Counted from the stretch's first letter, positions 37,817 through 48,627 are shown. The stretch is DNA of 64,000 nucleotides from Spirogloea muscicola (GCA_009602725.1 WELB01000037.1:759833-823832), one strand, 5' to 3'. Program-made: numbers and translations. The notes: generated by a model not told the origin, from the sequence alone.

Positions 37817-38451
37817 ATGGGCAAGTCCATCCGGTCCAAGAAGGCCAAGCGGCTGCGCACGCAGCGTCGTGAGCTGGTGGAGGGGCACTACCAGAAGAAG
37901 GAGGACGTGAAGCAAGCGGTGCTGGCAGCCGTCCTCCAGCAGAGGGACGCCGCACAGGCTGCCCTAGCTCAGCCCATGGGTGCGAGGTCTTCTTTTGCTG
38001 AGCATATACCACCATGGCCTCATGCTCATGACTTCTGCGTGTAGACCGGCTGTTGAATGTGGGTTATTGAGTTTCTATTGCTCATCCTTGTCTCGGCTGG
38101 CTACATTGCACGAAGATGCTCGCGGACTGGCAAGGTCGTCAGCTGGCAGTGCTAAACACCGGGAACTTGTGTCATGACGGGCTCGCATCTTATCTTGTGC
38201 TGCTCTGCTTTCCTCACCGTGCAGTTAAGGAGATGCATCTGCAAGAAGACGCTAGTGCAGCAATTGTGGACAGCAAAATAATGATGGCTGTTGACAAAGC
38301 TGTGTTGCCAGAGCGAGGTCCAGAGGCTCTGAAGGCACAGGGAGGTATTAAGAAGGGCTTCAAAGTGGGTGGCCCCAGGGTGAAGATGAGCATAGGGAGA
38401 CGCCAAAAGATGGAGAAGAAGGCCCAAAAACAAAAGGAGTTCCCTGTGTGA
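37817..38451 (+). CDS. LLP-homolog-like basic protein (DUF2423 N-terminus)
   Basis: Two exons, 37817-37979 and 38225-38451, phase 1/2, about 129 residues. The N-terminus GKSIRSKKAKRLRTQRRELV matches the short basic start motif (KSxRSKxxKRxR) of the LLPH/DUF2423 family, small nucleolar or ribosome-associated proteins of fungi, plants and animals. The middle is acidic/neutral (LQEDASAAIVDSKIMMAVDK) and the C-terminus is Lys-rich (RRQKMEKKAQKQKEF). The ATG at 37817 is the first start before the motif. Convergent with the PP4 gene. The family role in ribosome assembly is an inference. Confidence 0.75.
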
Positions 38452-39349
38452 AGCTGAAAGTCTGTGCTGGCGGGAATCTGAGAAGCTGCCGCACACAGGA
38501 ACTTTCTGGTCATTTCCTGTGGCCTCCTTGGTGCAACCCTGTATATACTTTCTCAAGCTACCTTCTGGCGATGGCAAACATTGTGCTGGGGATTGCACCT
38601 CAAAGTTGGGGAAGGGACTACCAGAGGAAGAGCTTCTCTTGCAGACTACAGTCTACTGTCTACACTCTATGCAGTCACTGAGTTCTCGACTGACGATGAG
38701 GACGCAAGCTTGACTCTTCATCTTGGAATGGACTGACAGCACAAGATACAACCACTTTCATCCTCTTTAATGTGCTCACAAGAGTGGCTGACTTGCAGGC
38801 GGCAATCCAAACATTGATGACCCTGTCCTTGATGCTTGTTTGATCATCTCAAGCACACCTCTAGCAGGCGTGAACCTAGACCCCAGCATGCAACGGGCAC
38901 ACAGATGAGGTGTCATTGCATGCTACTTGCTGCAACAATGTCAAATGTGACTGGGGACTAAGCAGAATAGCTGACAGAATGCTTTGTGGAGACACATACT
39001 GTTGCTGAATCTCAATGGTTGATCTCAACTGGTCAATGCATGAACGTACACAGCTCCCAATTAGGAGAAAGAATGTGTCACACAAGATGACAATTTATAA
39101 GCAGCTGCAGTCCATCCTGCTATTGTGCTGTATGTGTGGTCTAGCACTACCTCCAAGGTGCAGTAGCAGCAGCATTTCTTTTACCACATTGCGCACTTTA
39201 GGACCTGCTTGATCTGGGTGTACACGGCAGCTATTTGCGGAGATGGAAAGTGAAGGTGATGCCAAGAAAGGCACACAAATGCTTGGTTCATCCAAAGTAG
39301 AATGTCTGATGTGCCACTCTTTGAGCAGATTCTAACTATCTTGCGGCTG
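38452..39349. other. Convergent 3' intergenic region
   Basis: Lies between the LLPH-like gene (+) and the PP4 gene (-). Only short frames; presumably 3' UTRs. No repeats or RNA genes seen. Confidence 0.45.
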
Positions 39350-41573
39350 CTAGAGGAAGTAATCAGGTGCCGGTTTCTTTGATGGAATGCCCCTCGACTC
39401 CTGCAGCATGACATAGACCTCTGGCAGTCGAGTATAAGTCTAAATTTGACAAGTTGAATGCTTGACAAGCCAAGCATAAATACAAGACAATAGATGTGAC
39501 TGGGGTTGACCATCCCCATACCTGAGGAGCGGCCACAAAGACTTCAAATTTCTTGTCGAGGTTCTCATCAAGCTTGAGAATGGCAGCAACATTGCCACAC
39601 CTGCTTTGCAGAGCAGCCTCACCACAGCATGCTAATAAGAGTGGACACAATTGTTGGTCACTTGTTGTCAGGCAGACATTCCTAGCAGAACCCTATATCC
39701 TTAGAAGATATTCTTAACTCATTCCTCAGAGGCTCTTTACTTCTCTTTTTTCAATTATGCTTGCATTGCAAGATAATCTCGAAAACCTTACCTGTAACAG
39801 TAATTTGGAGCTGACCAGACTGTCACAAGCTGGTCATTGAACATCCACTTGTAACCCTCCATGACCAACTGATGAGCTCGGGCGATGACTTCAATCTTGT
39901 TGGTGTGATTGAATTGTGACACAACATCTCCTCCAAACAGATATCCTGCTCCCCGTGGACTCAAGCCCCATGCCTCAATCTCTTCGGGATCTGACCATAG
40001 AAGGTCACACATTGCTCCATCGTGAGGCACTTCCTGCTTCCGATCAATTGTACGAATCTGTTTGTCATGATTTAGCACAACGTGGTCAGTGCTGTGCATG
40101 GACGTTGGCGCAGGGACTGTCTTTGAGGGCAACGCTTGGAAAAGCAAGATAAAAGCAAGCACGGAACTCGTTCCTGCAGATATAGTAACTCCAAAGTTGA
40201 GATGCAATTGTAAGGGTACCTATGCTACAAGTGTGTAGCTACTATGAAGATGACCACCTCATTTAAAGTCCTGATAGAAGGTGACAATCCACCATGAACT
40301 CCAAAGATTTGGTTCTCGATCAGAGCTGACAAGCTGTTACATAAACCACAGACACTGAGACCTTGTCCTTCTACAGATCAGCAACCTCCCGTTCTACTAC
40401 TAGACAACAGCTCTGCCAGGACAAAGAAGAAACCAGCAAACCTTGCTAAAGGCAGCAGTGCACTTCATTCACTCCACTGAGCAGCAATTGAATTGGACAG
40501 CAGTGCTGACAATACCTGAGGTAATCGAAAATGTCTGTGCAGTAGCGCCACACATTGGCTGACCCGTACTTGCGCAGGCATTCATCGTAGAAGCCGTAGA
40601 CCTACAAGAAGCAGCAGCAGAAAGAGCCATGCACATGATGGAGTTAGGCCCTCCTGTGACAGAGTTGAGGCTTCCCCAGCACGCCCTCATGAATGTGACT
40701 CGCTAGTCCATCTATTGAGCCTCTCTCTGCGTGGGAGGCACATGCAAGGGGCCCATAAACGGGATCCGCAGCTCAATCGGAACAGCTTCATCAGCTTGGA
40801 GCAAGCTACCAGCCATCAAGTGCTCAACAAGTTCCCTCTGTTATGCAGCACAAGCGATGCGCCCACACACGCCGTACAGCCAAGAAGCCTCGGGCAGGGA
40901 CAATTTTAGCAGCAGCGATTGTCTTCAACAGGGATGCATATCTTTCCCAAATTCACAACAAGGACTTGACTATAATCTGAAATGCTGGCAGCGCACCTGT
41001 GTGATCTGCCGGCTTTCATGGTTGCCCCGTATCAGAGTGATCCTGTCTGGATAGCGCACCTGGCGACGAAGATGAGGGAATCATCAGAAGAGAGCATCCC
41101 TCGCGCCGCTCTGTCGGTGTGCAGCTGCGGAGGCGCAGGAGCTGTGTTGGCAGTGCAGGATGCGTACTTTGAGGGCAAGGAGGAGGAGGAAGGTCTCGAC
41201 AGAGTAGAAGCCGCGGTCGACGAAGTCCCCCATGAACAGGTAGCTGGTCTGGGGGCAGTCCCCGCCGACCTTGAACAGCTCCTTGAGGTCGTAAAACTGG
41301 CCGTGGATGTCCCCGCACAGCTGCAAGCGCGGCGGCCCCTCCAGGCACTGCGACTGTCAGAGGCCGAGCGCGGACGACGGCCGTGGCTGGCGGGGACTGG
41401 GCTGGCACGAGCCAAGCGGTGTGTGCGGTCACCGTGACGGGCGCGTCGACCCGCTGCACGTTGCTCTCCTCCACCAGGATCTCCATGGCCTTGAGGCACA
41501 GCACCTTCACCTCCGCCTCGGACAGCGGCTCGCACCGCTTCAGCTGCTCGATCTGCCGGTCGAGGTCGGACAT
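39350..41573 (-). CDS. PPX: Protein phosphatase 4 (PPX) catalytic subunit
   Basis: Eight minus-strand exons agree in phase: 41573-41433, 41320-41168, 41059-40997, 40601-40516, 40333-40258, 40057-39792, 39600-39522 and 39400-39350, 304 residues, the normal PP4 length. The start [20 protein letters not shown] is typical of PP4 rather than PP2A. All metallophosphatase motifs are present: GDIHGQ, GDFVDRG, RGNHE, HGGLSP and APNYCYRCGN, with [12 protein letters not shown]. The C-terminus ends DYFL, the leucine that is carboxymethylated in PP2A-like enzymes. PP4 is a Mn-dependent Ser/Thr phosphatase of DNA-damage and microtubule pathways. Confidence 0.97.
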
Positions 41574-41785
41574 GGCGCCGGCAGTCGGCAGAGTGCGGCG
41601 GCGGTCAGCGCGGCGGGCGGCGCGGCGCGCGGAGGCCCGAGGGCCGCCGCCGCGCCGCGGGGCGCATCGCCGAGGAGGCGGGGGGTTGGTCCCGGTGGGG
41701 GCGCGCTGGACGGAGAAACGGAGTGTGGCCGCTTCTCCCATCCTCTCCCACTTGGCGGCGCGCCGTTGCGCTGCGCCCCCTTAAC

Positions 41786-42198
41786 CCCTTCACCCCCAAT
41801 GCGATCAGCTCCTGCCAGCGGCAATCGACATCTATGGCTGTCTGGGTCCCTCGTTTCCACACGCTCCTTCAAAACATTGCCAATCTAGGCCACACTCGAC
41901 GTGCAGATGTGTTTCCGGCTGAGATGGGCTTGCCAGCTGCATATCTGTCGCTCTTGCGACGACGAGTTTCGGCCTGTTTGCAGCGTGCTCAGGCTAGTGC
42001 CTTGCACCAGAAAGCTGGGCGAGCTCTAGTTGGTGGCAGAAGGGCTCCGTTTCTGGCATCTAGTACTCATGCATCGATTAGTGACCTTTATGTTTTGACC
42101 CGTGGTTATTGAGCGGGTCAATCTGCTGTAGGTGATGTAGATCTTTCGATGTGCTTGCCTTTGTACTAGGCCATTTGGCCTACATTTGTTTATACACG
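41786..42198 (+). mobile_element. Retrotransposon 3' fragment, family A (long copy)
   Basis: Opens at AATGCGATCAGCTCCTGCCA and keeps an open frame to DLYVLT...-stop: PRFHTLLQNIANLGHTRRAD, then FPAEMGLPAAYLSLLRRRVS and ASALHQKAGRALVGGRRAPF. The 3' UTR has the TGGCC/GGCC hairpin, and the copy ends TTTATACACGG. It begins about 200 bases upstream of the PP4 start, so it sits close to that promoter. Confidence 0.88.
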
Positions 42199-42301
42199 GG
42201 ATTCCTTCCCTTGTGGCCTTTGTTTGTTTCAAATATACGATAATTCCCCTTTGTGCTGACTCGTGGTGACTGAGCGGGTCAGCTTAGCAGCAGGTGATGA
42301 G

Positions 42302-42353
42302 GAAGTGGCTCTCCCAATGGTGGCCCGCACGCCACCATTGGGAGAGCCACTTC
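42302..42353. repeat. 23-bp perfect hairpin from two inverted tail ends
   Basis: Left arm 42302-42324 (GAAGTGGCTCTCCCAATGGT...) pairs exactly with 42331-42353 around a 6-nt loop CCGCAC. The arm sequence is a retrotransposon tail module also seen at 42365-42395 and 48260-48280. Confidence 0.92.
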
Positions 42354-42359
42354 TTCCCA

Positions 42360-43321
42360 ATGGGGGCAAGGGCTGTGAAAGCCAGCCGCAAAGAACTGAC
42401 AAAGAAATCGCTCGCCCATAAAATATAAGGGGCTAGCAAAGCCAGCCCAGAAAAGAATGGACAATATTCTGTTCCCGAGCCAAATCACGGCCCTTGCCCC
42501 CATTGGAAGAGCCACTTCTTCCATTCCTTTGGGCTGGCCTTTCCTAGCCACCAGTCAATCTGGCCGCGCTTTCTTTCTGTGGAGCAGCCGCAGGTCGGAG
42601 AGATTGACAAAGGTTCGAAGGGGCCAAATGACGGAGGAGCCCAGAGGTGTACAGTTGTCAATGTGCTTGCCTTTGTACTTGGCCACTCCATCACATAATA
42701 CACGCTCCATCTTTCATGCGCACCGCGCGCCTTCTCTCTCTCTCTCTCTCTTTCGTGCTTGCCACTGTACTTGGCCACTCAGGCCCTCCATCACTCATGA
42801 CGAACTCCTAAATTCCATCCGGCCGCCCTACTCTATTAATAGCCTTAAGTTGAATGGGCTTACCTTTCTGTACTTGCATATGCGTGCTGGCCGTGCTCTA
42901 GCTCTTAGTTCCTTGCTTTCTGCTCCATCCGGCTCCTTCAGACTTTGTTGATTCCTTTGGGCTGGCCTCTCACAGCCACCAGTCAATCTGGCCATGCTTC
43001 CTTCTAGCTCATATCCACTAGCTTTGGCTCGGGCTGGCTTATACAGCCCTTGCCCCCATTGGAGAGCCAATTCTCTAGCTGCAGCCTCTGTCTTTCGTCA
43101 AGGGGATTCTTTTCCTCTCAGAGCCATTGCCGCAAACCTCCGTTCTTTGGAGAAGAAGCAGCTCCTTCTGCTGGAGCTTTTTGCGTTAGCTTTTGCACAG
43201 TGCAGTGAAACAGTGCATTGGCTTGACGTGGCCTCCTTTTCGATTCACACGCACCACGCACCTTTAATCCGAAAAGAGCTGCTATCTCCCCCCGCCGGCC
43301 TCCCTTCCGCTGCATGTCTGC
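42360..43321. repeat. Array of retrotransposon tail modules with (CT)n tract
   Basis: Successive modules in both orientations: GGGCTAGCAAAGCCAGCCC (42430), TTTGGGCTGGCC...CACCAGTCAATCTGG (42530 and 42955), CATGCGCACCGCGCGCC (42717), a CT run at 42732-42752, and CCAGCC-containing ends. No unique gene sequence is recognised between them. Confidence 0.65.
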
Positions 43322-43593
43322 CGATCAGCTGCATATCTGTCGTTCTTGCGACGACGAGTTTCGGCCTGTTTGCAGCGTGCTCAGGCTAATGCTTTGCACC
43401 AGAAAGTCGGGCGAGCACTAGTTGGTGGCAGAAGGGCTTCATATCTGACATCTAGTATTCAGGCACCGATTAGTGACCTTTATGTTTTGACCCGAGGTAG
43501 CTGAGCGGATCAATTTGCTGTAAGCCATGTAGGTCTTTAGATGTGTTTGCCTTTGTGCTTGGCCATATGGCCTTCGTTTGTTTCAAATACACG
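43322..43593 (+). mobile_element. Retrotransposon 3' fragment, family A
   Basis: Starts GATCAGCTGCATATCTGTCG and ends TTTCAAATACACG. It carries substitutions relative to the 41786 copy (AGTCGGGCGAGCACTAG, GAGGTAGCTGAGCGG), so it is an older insertion. Confidence 0.8.
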
Positions 43594-43869
43594 AAATCTA
43601 CTTCCCCACACTCGCAAGGAGAAGGAGCAGCGATTCCGAAGGGCTGTGCAAGCCAGCCCACACAGGTGAAACGTTGTGAGTGCGACATTCGAGCAGAGGG
43701 TGAAGATTTGCTATGAATAGGTTGCGATTACCCACTCGCCCTAAAACTTGATGGCCACTCAGGACCTCCTCCTACATGCACTCGTGGGCTCGATGCGTGA
43801 CGGCGGCTCTCTGCAAAGTGAGTTGGATGATGCCTGTCATTATGAACGCTCAGAGACGTCATCACCATT

Positions 43870-44180
43870 GCACCTTAATTTCTGTAGGTGTACAACCCGA
43901 CGGAGGACCAGATGCATTGGTCGATGTGGTTGTGACTAAGGCAGGGTCAGCGTTGACCTACATTGCTGGCTACCCAGCAGAAAGGGAAGGGCAGAAAAAG
44001 TTAACTGCTTTGACTACCTCCACTGCGATGACCTCCCACCAGCCGCCATCGACACCCTTGGTTGTATAGGTCTGTGGCTCAATACCCTGCTGGTAAAGCT
44101 GCACTTGGCCAGCAGGCTGGGCCCGCCTTGCCCTTCCTTTTAGGCTGCCCTTTCACAGCCATCGGCCCCCTTCTTGGGGA
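43870..44180 (+). mobile_element. Retrotransposon relic with restriction-like endonuclease-type domain
   Basis: Frame about 43888-43998 reads QPDGGPDALVDVVVTK then GYPAEREGQKKL. After a frameshift, DLPPAAIDTLGCIGLWLNTL appears. These blocks align in order with the long minus-strand copy at 46729-47526 (LLMDVVLTD, GYAVKVAEQKKL, FYPLAMDIHGCYG). A CCTTTCACAGCC tail module follows at about 44145. Confidence 0.65.
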
Positions 44181-45134
44181 GGCTTCCTTCGCCTAGCCTG
44201 GCTCACAGCCCAATGAGCCGTGCTGCTACACGCTGACCAACCCATCCTATCCACAGCGCCCGTCCGCATTCTTGTAGTCAGTGCTGCCGCTGTGCGTCTG
44301 CCAAAAGCGACCCTGTATCTGGCATCGCACCTTTGGCGTATTTCCCACCAGCAACGCCCCAGCTTGATAGTAATTGATTGGGGTGAAGGATTGTCACCAA
44401 AAGTGTGGCTGGCAGAGAGGGCACCCGTGATGGGCACGCCAAGGCATGGAGGTAAAGACAAGGGCCTCAACTTGGCGCAGACAGAACCGTTTACTTATAT
44501 AAGGGCGCCCAGGAGTGGCCGGTGCATAAGTGGGACAGATGGGGACAAGGACGCGGCAATGCCGCAAGAGGCAAGTGGGCCACAGTGGCCGTCCCAAGGA
44601 ACAAAATCATGAAACTAGGCGGCAGGCCAAGGGCAGGCTGGGGCACAGTAGGGGTCTTGCGGGAGAAGTCGTCAAGGGAGCTGAAATAACCTCATGAATC
44701 AGGCCTCACTTCCATCACAATGTAGTGCCAATACTCAATAATGCCTCTTACATGACCTGATTCTTTGTGACTAGGCCTTGATGATGCAATAAGAGTATCA
44801 GTAATATGGCTGCCACGGGGGATCAAATGTCAGGCTCATCAACTGGAGCTCAATCTGCCAAAGTGATGTAACAGCACGGACATCCAACAGAGGGCTCCAC
44901 GATGAGGTCAGGTCTGCAACCTGCATCAACTTGCCAGCCTTCTCCATCTTGACTACTCCACCTGCGCGTGAGCTGGCTGGCATGTAAGGTGATGGTGAGG
45001 CTCCTGCCTCCAAGTGCCTCTGCAATCGCTTATGCTGCTATGTGACCATCATCAAGGACACCGGCTCTGAGCCTTTAGCAGCCTTTTGATTGCACAAGGC
45101 ATTTGCAAACGCTGCAACAAGCACCCCTTCTTCC
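44181..45134. other. No gene recognised
   Basis: A 130-codon + frame (44220-44612) and short minus frames show no recognisable motifs. The region just before 45135 is downstream of QCR9. Confidence 0.4.
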
Positions 45135-45999
45135 TCACTCCTCCTCTGCTTTCCTGGTCCCAAGAGTGGGGATGTCCTCGTATTTCTTCTGCAACAGCAA
45201 GAGGACATCAAAGTGGATGCCATTCAGAGCAATTGACCATTGAAGCAAGGCTTGCAGGTCTATCCTCACTGTTGCAAGAGGCTACATAAAGTATTGTCCT
45301 CTGCTGCCAAAGAACCTTAGGAACACAGCAGAGGCAACACTTGCTCCTACTGACGGGAAAGACAATGCAGGGCTCCATGAGTCCTCTGCACAGAGCAAAA
45401 AACCTTTAACAGTGTGGATACCTTGGTCATATTGCAAACCATTGTGGCACAAGGCTAGAACTCACCCCCTTGTTACTCATGTCCCATAATTTATCCACTC
45501 CGTAATTCACCACCTGCAGATCTTAACAGTGTGTCAGCCCCATGCTGAGCACTTAAGCAACGGTTTGCATATGTCTGTGCTGGCGCAACTACTTTCCTAC
45601 ACTTGTTGCAGGCAGCCGTGCTTCTGTTGCCACCCTAATCAACCGCTTGATCGGCAGCGAGCTATACTCCGGTATGCAGACACCTAAGTAACAATGCAGG
45701 AGTTGACCACCAAGACTGCAAGCCATACTCGCAAAGACCCTCCTTCTGTGATTGGGCTTGGCACGCGCGGCTAACCAAGCAACCCAGTAACCCCTCCTTG
45801 ATCCACGCCCAAAGGATGCACAGTAGTGGTCCCTCGCTACGGGACACGATCACCGAGCAGGATGAAGGCCTGCTGCTCTCACCCGCTCGCCAGCCAGCGC
45901 GCCCGCAAAGATGAACGCCACGTAGAGGGAGTTGCGGCGCATGAGCAGGCGGTAGGCGCCCTCCGCAACCGTCGCACCGGGCCTACTGCCAGACTCCAT
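45135..45999 (-). CDS. QCR9: Cytochrome bc1 complex subunit 9 (QCR9/UCRY)
   Basis: Three tiny minus-strand exons in phase: 45999-45883, 45513-45466 and 45188-45135, 72 residues. Exon 1 reads EGAYRLLMRRNSLYVAFIFA then GALAGER, the basic motif and single membrane helix of the family. Exon 2 is VVNYGVDKLWDMSNKG. Exon 3 is KKYEDIPTLGTRKAEEE-stop. The motif order RNS-x-YV / GER / LW / YEDIP matches QCR9 of plants and fungi, a small inner-membrane subunit of mitochondrial complex III near the Rieske protein. Intron 1 is 369 bases. Retrotransposon modules begin about 200 bases upstream. Confidence 0.95.
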
Positions 46000-46019
46000 G
46001 ACGACGGGCTGGTAGAGGT

Positions 46020-46350
46020 GGCCTAAGAAGCGGCGGCGGCGGCGGCGGCGGGTACGATGACGGGGGGGGAGGCGGGGAAGGCGGCGGCCGTCGGCCCGGC
46101 GCCCGTGAGGGCGGGGCGAGTGGGAGGAGAAAACCCCCGACAGAAGCTGCGGCTGACGGCGCAGAATGACTAAGTAAGAGGGGAAGCCTTGGCGACCTCT
46201 GAAGCAGCTCTTCCAAAAAAGAGAGAAGGCGCGCGGGGCGCATGAATTGAAAGGGAGGCCAATTCAAGCCAATACATTGTTCAGGCAGAGTCGAGTGGAG
46301 ACTAAACAATGCTACATAATACGGAGACCTAATCTAAGGTACCTAAGATG
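46020..46350. repeat. QCR9 upstream region with tail module
   Basis: 46020-46180 is GC-rich putative promoter/5' UTR of QCR9. 46215-46290 carries the reverse module GAGAGAAGGCGCGCGGGGCG...ATTGAAAGGGAGGCCAATTC, also at 16865-16925 and, in part, 46770-46815. Confidence 0.55.
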
Positions 46351-46353
46351 ACA

Positions 46354-46695
46354 TTAGTACCCACGGGTGAGCACAAACAAATCTGACAAGCTAACTTGGG
46401 GAGCTGGAGCGCCGCCACGAAAGCCGGAGGCCTGACTTAGAGCGCGCCCTGCACGTTGATGAAGAGCCAATGCTTGCGAGCGCTGCAAACTAAGCGAGAG
46501 CCGCATTCTATAATATGCAACTAAGGCCTGCGGAATGCTGGAGTGGCCCAAGCTGCCCCCCCGACTTCGACGACGCGCATCAACCAGCCGGGCCAGATGC
46601 TGGATCAGGGAGGACCATTTCACAAAAAAGGGAAGCGGCTGCTGATATTCAAAAATCGGCTGTAAACTGCCAGCCAGATGCATACAGGTGTTCAT
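46354..46695 (-). mobile_element. Retrotransposon 3' fragment, family B
   Basis: Uninterrupted minus frame: WSSLIQHLARLVDARRRSRG, then YYRMRLSLSLQRSQALALHQ and SLSDLFVLTRGY-stop. It is 5'-truncated within the domain that follows the PLAMDIHG block in the longer copy. Confidence 0.85.
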
Positions 46696-46728
46696 GACGG
46701 AGCCAAAGGCTAGGCAGACAGGGCGCCC

Positions 46729-47526
46729 TCAATACCCCCGTGTCAGCAGTAGGAAGTCAGATGAGCTGAGGGGGGGAAGGCGCGCGGGGCGCATGAAATG
46801 AAATGGAGGCCAAGGAGGGGAGGAAGAGCAACCCCGCTGCGCAAACCGGAGGCTGCTGCAAGGGCGCGACCAGCCCGGCGATGCAAAGCAATCGCCTGGG
46901 ACCGCTGTAGGGACATGGACAAGCGCATACGGTAGCAGGACACAAGACCCATCCATAGGCACCGGGCCACCGGGAAGGGCTGCACCCTGTTCCCGGCGCC
47001 GCTGGTCAGCTTGAGAGGCCAGCAGCGAATGTAACGAGGACCACCGACCCCCGTAACACCCGTGGATGTCCATGGCCAGGGGGTAAAAGGTATCACCCGC
47101 CGGGTGGTCCTTGTACTCGTTCAACTTCTTCTGTTCGGCCACCTTCACAGCATAGCCGGTCTCAGAAGTAATGGGGCCCTTCGCCCGGAAGCTGTCGGTT
47201 AGAACGACGTCCATGAGGAGCCGCTTGCCACCTCCCAGGGGGACGCCAACCAGATCGACACGCCTCGTCCGAGGGACCCCGTAAAAAAGGGGCGAGGACT
47301 GTGAAATGCGAGCCCTCAAAGAAGTGCCTCCAAGGCTGGGTATACGGTAGCCTGCGCCGCTCGAGCCAAGGAGCTCAAATGCGTAGATCACCCGCGGGAA
47401 GACGAGAGTTCTTCCCGCTCGCCATGACACGCACGGGGCGTTGGGCGCTCGGTGGCTCGAGCTCCTTAACCAGCTCTCAGTCAAGCCATTGTCCGCCGCT
47501 TCCATGGGGAGCCGGTGGACTTTCAT
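46729..47526 (-). mobile_element. Longest retrotransposon copy: C-terminal restriction-like endonuclease-type domain
   Basis: Minus-strand 265-codon frame. VDLVGVPLGGGKRLLMDVVL, then TSETGYAVKVAEQKKLNEYK and FYPLAMDIHGCYGGRWSSL form the D...DVV...K pattern of the nuclease domain found C-terminal to reverse transcriptase in R2-like and related non-LTR elements. After a frameshift the end is YRMRLSMSLQRSQAIALHRR and, in the first frame again, SSDFLLLTRGY-stop. No reverse transcriptase is visible upstream, so this is a truncated, inactive copy. Nuclease assignment rests on pattern only. Confidence 0.75.
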
Positions 47527-47654
47527 GCAGCCGGGTCGCTAGCGCCGGTGTACAGCATGCGCTTGGCCGTCTAGCTGCAGAGGTCTGTGGCCCGCGCGCT
47601 GCACCCGAGTGCCGGAAGAGCCCTCGCCCCTAATCTCACTGGGCGAGCACTTTC

Positions 47655-47880
47655 TTCGCCGCTGCCTCTGGCTCTGGCCAGGGGACCCGCTTTCAGGAGC
47701 CAAGTTTCTCCGACCATTGGCTGCTTAGAAGGGCTTACTGAACGTTTGTAGCTGCTTGATTTCTTGTTGTGCTTGTTTTACTTAGTGCTTCCCCTGGCCC
47801 CTTCTCTTTTATGAGCTGGCATTTCCCAGCCCCTATCCTCAATGGGCGAGTCCTTTCAAAGAGAGAAGGCGCTCTCCAAA
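47655..47880 (+). mobile_element. Retrotransposon tail, family B
   Basis: Frame AAASGSGQGTRFQEPSFSDH then a degenerate LLRRAY-stop, followed by the family-B 3' UTR (TTGTAGCTGCTT... GAGCTGGCATTTCCCAGCCC) and the terminal CTATCCTCAATGGGCGAG. Confidence 0.7.
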
Positions 47881-48129
47881 AGGGGGCAAAGAAAGAACAC
47901 GGTCAAAAGGGAGCCGGAAAGCAGCGTCCGAGACGTCCATGACGGGCCAACTAAGTAGGAAGCCGCCAGACACAGCTATACCACCACTGGGCGATGGTTG
48001 TGACAGGCCAGCCCATGAAAGTAGAAGGAGAAATAATGTCATCCAGTGGGCGAGGGCTGTGAAAGGCCAAGGTCCCAAGATCCGAAAGCCGAAAAGGCAC
48101 TCAAAGCACACAGCTAAGTACGAACCTAC

Positions 48130-48480
48130 AGGAGGGGAGCCTAGTAACCCCGGGTTAGCAGCAGCAAGTCGGAGTAACTTGCAGCTGGAAAAGAGGCACT
48201 ACGACGACCAAAGGGGCCAAATAGACAAAGATACAGAGAGAAGAAGCTCTTTCAAGGAAGAAGTGGCTCTCCCAATCCAGGGGACCCACTTCCAGGACCC
48301 TAGCCTCTCTGATTTGCGGCTGCTTAGCAGGGGTTACTGAGTAATTTGTAGCTGCTTTCTTTCTTTGTGTGCTTTGGTTTCTTAGCGCTTCCTCTGGCTT
48401 CCTCTGGCCCCCTTCTCGTTCTTTGTTCATTCTTTTTTGGGCTGGCTTGTCCAGCCCCTATCCTCAATGGGCGAGCCCTT
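48130..48480. mobile_element. Two family-B tails, opposite strands; + copy duplicated at 57027-57236
   Basis: 48140-48215 is the reverse of a family-B end (complement of CCAGCTGCAAGTTACTCCGA). 48277-48480 (+) reads PSLSDLRLLSRGY-stop and then a complete 3' UTR ending TTTTGGGCTGGCTTGTCCAG CCCCTATCCTCAATGGGCGA. This + segment is essentially identical over about 200 bases to 57027-57236. Confidence 0.85.
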
Positions 48481-48627
48481 TCTTCCTCTCCCAATGGGGG
48501 CAAGGGCTGTGAGTAGCCAGCCCAAAAAGAATTGACAAGGTTCGAAGGGGCCAGACTACGAAGGGGCCAGAAGCGCATCTCAAAACTGGGGTAGAATGAA
48601 TCACTCTATAATAACGAGTGAGGAGCC

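Noticed and set aside
42600-42650. GGTTCGAAGGGGCC in tail modules as a possible RNA polymerase III B box (tRNA-derived SINE)
   Set aside because: It misses the final CC of the B-box consensus and no A box or tRNA-like fold precedes it. The same copies fit truncated LINE tails better.
45600-45690. Plus frame GSRASVATLINRLIGSELYSG resembling a GTPase P-loop region
   Set aside because: It lies inside QCR9 intron 1 on the opposite strand, lacks a P-loop GK[ST], and has no neighbouring exons.
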